From: an uncultured Bacteroidota bacterium | GTDB lineage: Bacteria; Bacteroidota; Bacteroidia; UKL13-3 | Direction: 5' to 3' | Assembly: GCA_903888395.1 (NCBI GenBank) | Contig: CAISTO010000047.1 | Coordinates: 1 to 19,335 of the forward strand | DNA length: 19,335 nt | Part shown: positions 14,671 to 19,335 of the stretch, piece by piece | Layout: each line of letters opens with the position of its first letter | How positions within the stretch are numbered: position 1 is the first letter of the stretch | The notes under the pieces: model-generated | The model's database searches: none | Told to the model about the DNA's origin: nothing | What the model saw: the letters and a program-made list of their open reading frames with translations, nothing else | Position numbers and translations under genes: made by a program

Positions 14671-17600
14671 ATGAAAAAAATACTTTACACCATCATTGCA
14701 ATGATAGGATTTGCAAATGTTTCGTTGGCACAAGGCTATTATTACATTAAAACTTTAGGTACTACTAGTGAGTATAATTTTAATCCTATTAGTTCAACAG
14801 CTATACTAACTGGAGTTACCGGAGGTCTAAGTAGTACCTTATCCTCAGCTCAAACATTACCATTTGCTTGGAGTTTTTATGGTTCACCAGTAACTACTTT
14901 TAAAGCAAGTAGCAGTGGTTACATCACTTTTGATACAACTCAAACATTAGATAAAGCAACCAATACAAATTTACCTAATATAACCGCACCCAAAAAGGCA
15001 ATTTTTGCTTTTTGGGATAGTTTAAAACTTGAACCTATTACTACATTTCCTTCCGATGTTAAAACTTGGACATATGGTTCGTCTCCTAACCGTGTTTTTG
15101 TAGTTCAATGGAGATTAGCTAGTGTAATTGGAACAACTGCTTCAATTACAAACTTTACTTATTTTGCAATTAGAATATACGAGCCTGGTGGATTTGATAT
15201 TGTTGAAAATTACGGTTCAGGTTCTTTCTCTGCAACTATTGGTTGCCAAAATGCTACTGGTACATTGGGTACAAATGTAACAGGTAGTCCAACTCTTAAT
15301 TTTGGTGGGAATAATGGAAACTATCTTGCTTCAGCAAGTGACGTTTATACTTTTTATTATGGCACACAACCAAGCATTTGGGCAAGAAGTGTTTCCAATC
15401 AAACTTCTTTAAATGCATCAACCAACATAAGTGCTGGAACACCCATATCGGTAAAATATACCAATTGGGGTTCCACTGCCATTAACAGCGCTAATTTAAA
15501 ATACAATATTAATAACGGTTCTACGGTTACGCAGTCAATCACACAAACAATTGCATCAAACGGTGGCTTTGCCATATTGAGTACAACTACTACCGCAAAT
15601 TATCAACCTGCTGTAAGTGATGAGGGAACCATTAAAACAATTAAAGTCTGGCTAAGCAATATCAATGGAACTACAAATACATCGGATACTTTAACATTTA
15701 CTATTTTTGTTAATAAAGGTATTTCAGGAACAAAACGTGTTTTATTAGAAGAAGGTTCAGGTGGATGGTGTGGATATTGCCCTGATGGACATTTAAAAAT
15801 GAGTGATATTGTAGCTGCTAATAATAAAGTTGTTGCAGTTGTTCATCACAATAGTGATGGTATGGCTAATACTCAAAGTAATACAATTAATTCAGCTTAT
15901 GCTACAGGCTATCCTTATGGTGTTGTTGATAGAACTTTATTCTCTGGCCAAACTACTGTAAGTTTAAATAGAAATTTATGGGATGCTAAAGTAACTGAAG
16001 CATTAGCGATAAACTCGCCTGCAAATATTAGTATCATTAATAAAACGTATAACACCAGTACCCGAGTAATTGATTATGATGTGAAAGTAGATTTTGTTGA
16101 TTTTGCTTTACCAGGAAATATAAAATTAAACACATTGATAGTGGAAGATAACGTAAGAGGACCAATGATTTCGTCAACTAATACCACTTGGAACCAAAGG
16201 AACTATTATAGTAGTGCTGGGAGTGCTTCCGGAGGTTCAACTCATCCTTTTTATAATTATCCAGAATATTTGTATGGATATTTACATAATAACGTAGTTA
16301 GAAATATACCAACAGGGGCATGGGGTAATGCTTATTCAATTCCTACAAATCCAGTAGCTGGAAGTTCTTACACACAACATTTTTCATACACCTTACCAAC
16401 ATTAGTTTCAGTTACTGATGCAGATTTTACTGGTCAAAATAATATTATAAATCAGTATCAAAATACTTATGCAGGTCCTGCACAAAATAAACCAAATAAT
16501 ATAAAGCTTGTGGCTTTTTTGTCTTACGATTCACAAATTATCAATAGCAATCAAACATATTTATTGCCTCAAAATAATTATACAGTTTCGGATACAATTG
16601 TATGTAAAGGTAAAGAGGTAACATTTGATTTAGGTTCAAACAAATTATATAATGGAAACACATTTATAGGAAGTTGGTCATTTAAAAAGCAGATTGATTC
16701 AACAATGCACTTTCAGTTAAAAAGCTTTGACGGTATAACCATAGCAAATATTAACATTACAGTGAATGATTCATTGACCATACAACCTATTACTTCCTCT
16801 GACACATTAAGTTATTGCGGATATAATTCAAAATTCGTGATTGGGGTTAATACTTCTAACACCAGTCCTAAAAATTATTTGTGGTATAAAAATGATACTT
16901 TGTTGTTAGTTGGTAAAACATTGGCAATAGATACATTTACTTCTGCGGGTAAATACAAGGTTACATTAAATACTTCAACAGGATGTTATCAAGAAAGAAC
17001 ATTTACCATCAATAAATTCAACAATACATTCAATCCTGATTTTGCATCAAACAAACAAAATGCAACAACCACTCCTTTTGATTTTACTTTTTCGAACAAT
17101 ACCACTCCCATGAGTGATTATAATTTTACTTGGAGTTGGGGAGATGGTAACACTGCGCAAAACAATAATTTGATCAATTTTTATACATATACCAACAATG
17201 GCACATACAGTGTAAAATTAGTCGCTCAAAATAAAGTAACAGGATGTAAAGATTCAATTGTAAAAGCTAATTACATTACTTGTTCTGGTGGAACATCTGG
17301 TGTATTGGCAATGAATACCAATAAAATAAATCCAATTTGTTATGGTGAATCAAATGGTTCTATCACTTTAAATACCACTGGAGGAACCACTCCTTACCAA
17401 TATAAAATAAATAATGGAAGTTATCAAAGCACTAATTCATTTACAAACTTAAGTGCTGGCATTTATACAGTTTATGTAAAAGATGCAACCAATGCAACAG
17501 TATCAAAAACCGATACATTAATAAATCCTAATTTGCTTGCAGTTGGTGGAATTTTGGGAAGTAATGGTGTGCCAGTAAGCAGTACACAAAATTATAATAT

Positions 17601-18525
17601 TGCTTCACAAAATGGAGTTATTTATACATGGAATATAATAAACGGAACGCTTTTAAGTGGCAATGGAACCAATAGCATTCAGGTGCAGTGGGCTGCAGTA
17701 GCAGGAATGGGAAAAGTAATAGCGAATATTGTTAAAAACAGTTGTTCAGCTGCCGATACTTTGGTGGTATCAATAGGAAGTAATCCATTAACATTAAGTA
17801 CCATTAAAACTGATGAAACTTGTGCAGGAAAAGCTAATGGTGCCATTACTATCAATGCTGTTGGAGGAACTTCTCCATACCAATATGCTATGAATAATGG
17901 AACGTATCAAACAGGCAATACATTTAATAATTTGGTAGCGGGAATTTATGTAAGCAAAGTAAAAGATGCTTCCAATGTAATTTCACAAAAAACAGATACT
18001 ATTAATGCTGGTGTTGGAATTACTGTTGGTGTTATCAATGGTATAAATTTAGTAAAACCTTTTGACCTTATTAACTATGTTATTTCACAACAAATTGGTG
18101 CAACTTATATTTGGAATGTAAGCGGTGGAAATATTGCTTCAGGACAAGGAACAAACATAGCGCAAGTAAGTTGGGGAGCAACAGCAGGAACAGGATTGAT
18201 AAAAGTAAAAGTTAACAGTGCCGTGGGTTGTATTGATTCAACACAATTAAATGTTACCATTGGTTCAACCAATATATCAAGTGCATCGCCAATTGTAAAC
18301 GCTCTAAAAGTATATCCAAATCCGGCATCTACTATTTTACATATTGATTTAGAAAAGCCAGGATATTATACTGCCAAACTTTCAAGTGTATCTGGTCAGT
18401 CTATCATTTCACCAACCACAGGAACTGTTGATATTTCAGCATTGGCAAACGGAGTTTATATCCTTAGCATTTACGATTCCAATAACAAATTAATTTCAAC
18501 CAATAAGGTAGCTATTATAAAATAA
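14671..18525 (+). CDS. Large secreted Omp28-like protein with PKD, SprB repeats and T9SS sorting domain
   Basis: A 1284-residue T9SS cargo protein. In order: signal peptide MKKILYTIIAMIGFANVSLA (1-20); a beta-rich N-terminal domain (about 22-235) with SSSGYITFD; a linker domain; an Omp28-like thioredoxin-fold domain starting near 355, with a CGYC pair (C367, C370) in EEGSGGWCGYCPDG and a later TGYPYGVVDR segment resembling the cis-proline side of the thioredoxin site; a cysteine-containing beta region (about 640-780); a PKD domain around 790-865 (WSWGDGN at 820); then two copies of an SprB repeat plus PKD-like module (about 889-1045 and 1049-1200); and a type A sorting domain from VYPNPAS (YPNP at 1215-1218) to the end. 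It should be exported and released or anchored outside the cell. The CXXC pair suggests disulfide chemistry or merely a structural disulfide; the substrate is unknown. Confidence 0.88.
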   Translation: MKKILYTIIAMIGFANVSLAQGYYYIKTLGTTSEYNFNPISSTAILTGVTGGLSSTLSSAQTLPFAWSFYGSPVTTFKASSSGYITFDTTQTLDKATNTNLPNITAPKKAIFAFWDSLKLEPITTFPSDVKTWTYGSSPNRVFVVQWRLASVIGTTASITNFTYFAIRIYEPGGFDIVENYGSGSFSATIGCQNATGTLGTNVTGSPTLNFGGNNGNYLASASDVYTFYYGTQPSIWARSVSNQTSLNASTNISAGTPISVKYTNWGSTAINSANLKYNINNGSTVTQSITQTIASNGGFAILSTTTTANYQPAVSDEGTIKTIKVWLSNINGTTNTSDTLTFTIFVNKGISGTKRVLLEEGSGGWCGYCPDGHLKMSDIVAANNKVVAVVHHNSDGMANTQSNTINSAYATGYPYGVVDRTLFSGQTTVSLNRNLWDAKVTEALAINSPANISIINKTYNTSTRVIDYDVKVDFVDFALPGNIKLNTLIVEDNVRGPMISSTNTTWNQRNYYSSAGSASGGSTHPFYNYPEYLYGYLHNNVVRNIPTGAWGNAYSIPTNPVAGSSYTQHFSYTLPTLVSVTDADFTGQNNIINQYQNTYAGPAQNKPNNIKLVAFLSYDSQIINSNQTYLLPQNNYTVSDTIVCKGKEVTFDLGSNKLYNGNTFIGSWSFKKQIDSTMHFQLKSFDGITIANINITVNDSLTIQPITSSDTLSYCGYNSKFVIGVNTSNTSPKNYLWYKNDTLLLVGKTLAIDTFTSAGKYKVTLNTSTGCYQERTFTINKFNNTFNPDFASNKQNATTTPFDFTFSNNTTPMSDYNFTWSWGDGNTAQNNNLINFYTYTNNGTYSVKLVAQNKVTGCKDSIVKANYITCSGGTSGVLAMNTNKINPICYGESNGSITLNTTGGTTPYQYKINNGSYQSTNSFTNLSAGIYTVYVKDATNATVSKTDTLINPNLLAVGGILGSNGVPVSSTQNYNIASQNGVIYTWNIINGTLLSGNGTNSIQVQWAAVAGMGKVIANIVKNSCSAADTLVVSIGSNPLTLSTIKTDETCAGKANGAITINAVGGTSPYQYAMNNGTYQTGNTFNNLVAGIYVSKVKDASNVISQKTDTINAGVGITVGVINGINLVKPFDLINYVISQQIGATYIWNVSGGNIASGQGTNIAQVSWGATAGTGLIKVKVNSAVGCIDSTQLNVTIGSTNISSASPIVNALKVYPNPASTILHIDLEKPGYYTAKLSSVSGQSIISPTTGTVDISALANGVYILSIYDSNNKLISTNKVAIIK

Positions 18526-18539
18526 ATAACACCTAACTA

Positions 18540-18580
18540 TAACAAATAAAAGCTGCTCATTGGGCAGCTTTTATTTGTTA
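18540..18580. terminator. Bidirectional intrinsic terminator
   Basis: A perfect 17-bp inverted repeat, TAACAAATAAAAGCTGC (18540-18556) against 18564-18580, with a seven-base loop. The GC-rich core is flanked by A-rich and T-rich arms, so it works for both converging genes: the large T9SS protein and the M48 protease. Confidence 0.85.
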
Positions 18581-18592
18581 ATTTTGTCCTAG

Positions 18593-18640
18593 GTTGGTGT
18601 CCTCACCAACTTCTCAAATTCAGTTGATGATAATACCAAC
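18593..18640. repeat. Dispersed nested-palindrome repeat, copy 3 (decayed right arm)
   Basis: The left arm 18593-18610 is identical to the other two copies and the next 11 bases match copy 2 exactly. The right arm (18623-18640, GTTGATGATAATACCAAC) has accumulated several changes and no longer pairs well with the left arm. GGAGGATAAA follows, as in copy 2. It lies 13 bases past a terminator, between convergent genes. Confidence 0.85.
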
Positions 18641-18680
18641 GGAGGATAAATCCTAAAAGCGATTGGCTTATTTCAAACTT

Positions 18681-19335
18681 TTATTTTTTCAACTTAATAA
18701 AATATCCTTTCAGAATAGGATTTTCAATGATTTTAAAATTCTTTTCTTTTATTAAATTTTGAATATAATCAATCCTATTTTCAGTAACTGGATGAGAACT
18801 TAAAAATTGAGGGATATCAATATTGTTTTCACTTTGTAAACGTTTAAATAAGTTGGTCATTCCCTTTGGATTTATATTATTTTGAAGCATTAAATCCAAC
18901 CCTTCTTCATCAGCTTGTTGTTCAAAACTACGAGAATAAGACAATGAATTCAAATTGTTAATATTGTCGCCAATAGTTGCCATTATTCCATTCACATCGC
19001 TTAAAACAGCCGACACAAATAAATATCCTGATACATTTCTACATAACATTTTCATAGAATGACGCTGATTAACATGTGTAACTTCATGTCCGATTAATCC
19101 TGCTAATTCATCATAATTTTCCATCAGTTTTAACAAACCTGTAAACACAATAATATTGCCATCAGGGAGCGCAAAAGCATTGACAGTTTCTGACTCCACA
19201 ACAGTAAATTTAATGTTTTTAACATTGTTTAATTTTAATTGCTTAGCAAATAAATTTAGCGCAACAGTTTTTGTAGAATCTATTTCATTGTAATCAATAT
19301 ATTCTGAATAAAAACGTTCTCCCATTTCTATGTCA
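18681..19335 (-). CDS. M48-family zinc metalloprotease, 5' end outside the window
   Basis: The frame stays open through the right edge. The ATG at 19325 is unlikely to be the start: the codons before it read DIE, making DIEMGERFYSEY, which matches the conserved region following the signal sequence in these proteases. Counting from that ATG (214 residues), the zinc site is HEVTH at 80-84 with E81 as catalytic base, the third ligand is probably E135 in SRSFEQQADEEGL with D139, and SSHPVTENRI (176-185) is the conserved C-terminal histidine motif. NAFALPDGNIIVFTGLL (49-65) is the edge-strand region. The family (BepA/LoiP/YggG-like) acts in the periplasm or at the outer membrane on misassembled proteins. 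A lipoprotein or signal peptide is expected beyond the edge. It converges with the large T9SS gene. Confidence 0.9.
   Translation of the reverse strand, partial: DIEMGERFYSEYIDYNEIDSTKTVALNLFAKQLKLNNVKNIKFTVVESETVNAFALPDGNIIVFTGLLKLMENYDELAGLIGHEVTHVNQRHSMKMLCRNVSGYLFVSAVLSDVNGIMATIGDNINNLNSLSYSRSFEQQADEEGLDLMLQNNINPKGMTNLFKRLQSENNIDIPQFLSSHPVTENRIDYIQNLIKEKNFKIIENPILKGYFIKLKK

Noticed and set aside
1..19335. A new multi-gene defence, secretion or metabolic system
   Set aside because: Apart from the two T9SS cargo genes and the orphan nuclease-fold protein, the genes are standard housekeeping genes without unusual operon partners. The unexplained signals are intergenic.

Overview
The window is AT-rich DNA from a member of the Bacteroidota. 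The evidence is two secreted proteins with type IX secretion (T9SS) C-terminal sorting domains, SprB-type repeats, several promoter-like boxes fitting the Bacteroidota -7 consensus TAnnTTTG, and protein sequences typical of that phylum throughout. I cannot name a genus. Most of the window is ordinary chromosomal housekeeping, interrupted by repeat-rich intergenic DNA. I found no defence island, prophage, intact insertion sequence, CRISPR array, tRNA or rRNA.

Layout. Positions 1-4883 (minus strand) hold the first six genes of a complex I operon in the order nuoA-B-C-D-E-F, transcribed toward the left edge. After nuoF comes not nuoG but a perfect palindromic repeat and the start of an unrelated hydrophobic ORF that leaves the window. 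Positions 4990-7815 (minus) hold a cysteine desulfurase, an orphan GT4-like glycosyltransferase with a TTG start, and a small stand-alone PD-(D/E)xK nuclease-fold protein (HsdR-N-like), also with a TTG start. The last is divergent from holA (DNA polymerase III delta, plus strand, GTG start). Next is a T9SS cargo protein with sialidase-type Asp-boxes. It converges, across a strong bidirectional terminator, with a cytoplasmic periplasmic-binding-protein-fold gene. Divergent from that is accC (biotin carboxylase), followed by a 62-residue one-helix membrane protein.

Positions 13850-14670 are an 821-bp stretch without an intact gene. It holds a 16-bp palindrome, a 188-bp element closed by 10-bp perfect inverted ends with a promoter-like box just before it (mobile element or structured RNA), a pair of hairpin repeats, one copy of a dispersed nested-palindrome repeat, and the decayed C-terminus of a T9SS cargo gene. 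An intact 1284-residue T9SS cargo protein (Omp28-like CXXC domain, PKD, two SprB/PKD-like modules, sorting domain) begins directly after that remnant. It converges, across another bidirectional terminator and a third copy of the repeat, with a 5'-truncated M48 zinc metalloprotease gene.

Functionally the window mixes respiration (Nuo), Fe-S or sulfur supply (cysteine desulfurase), replication (HolA), fatty-acid or carboxylation metabolism (AccC) and envelope or secreted functions (two T9SS cargo proteins, the M48 protease, the glycosyltransferase). The least explained material is intergenic: a three-copy self-complementary repeat, the 188-bp element, and fold-back repeats inside the nuo operon.
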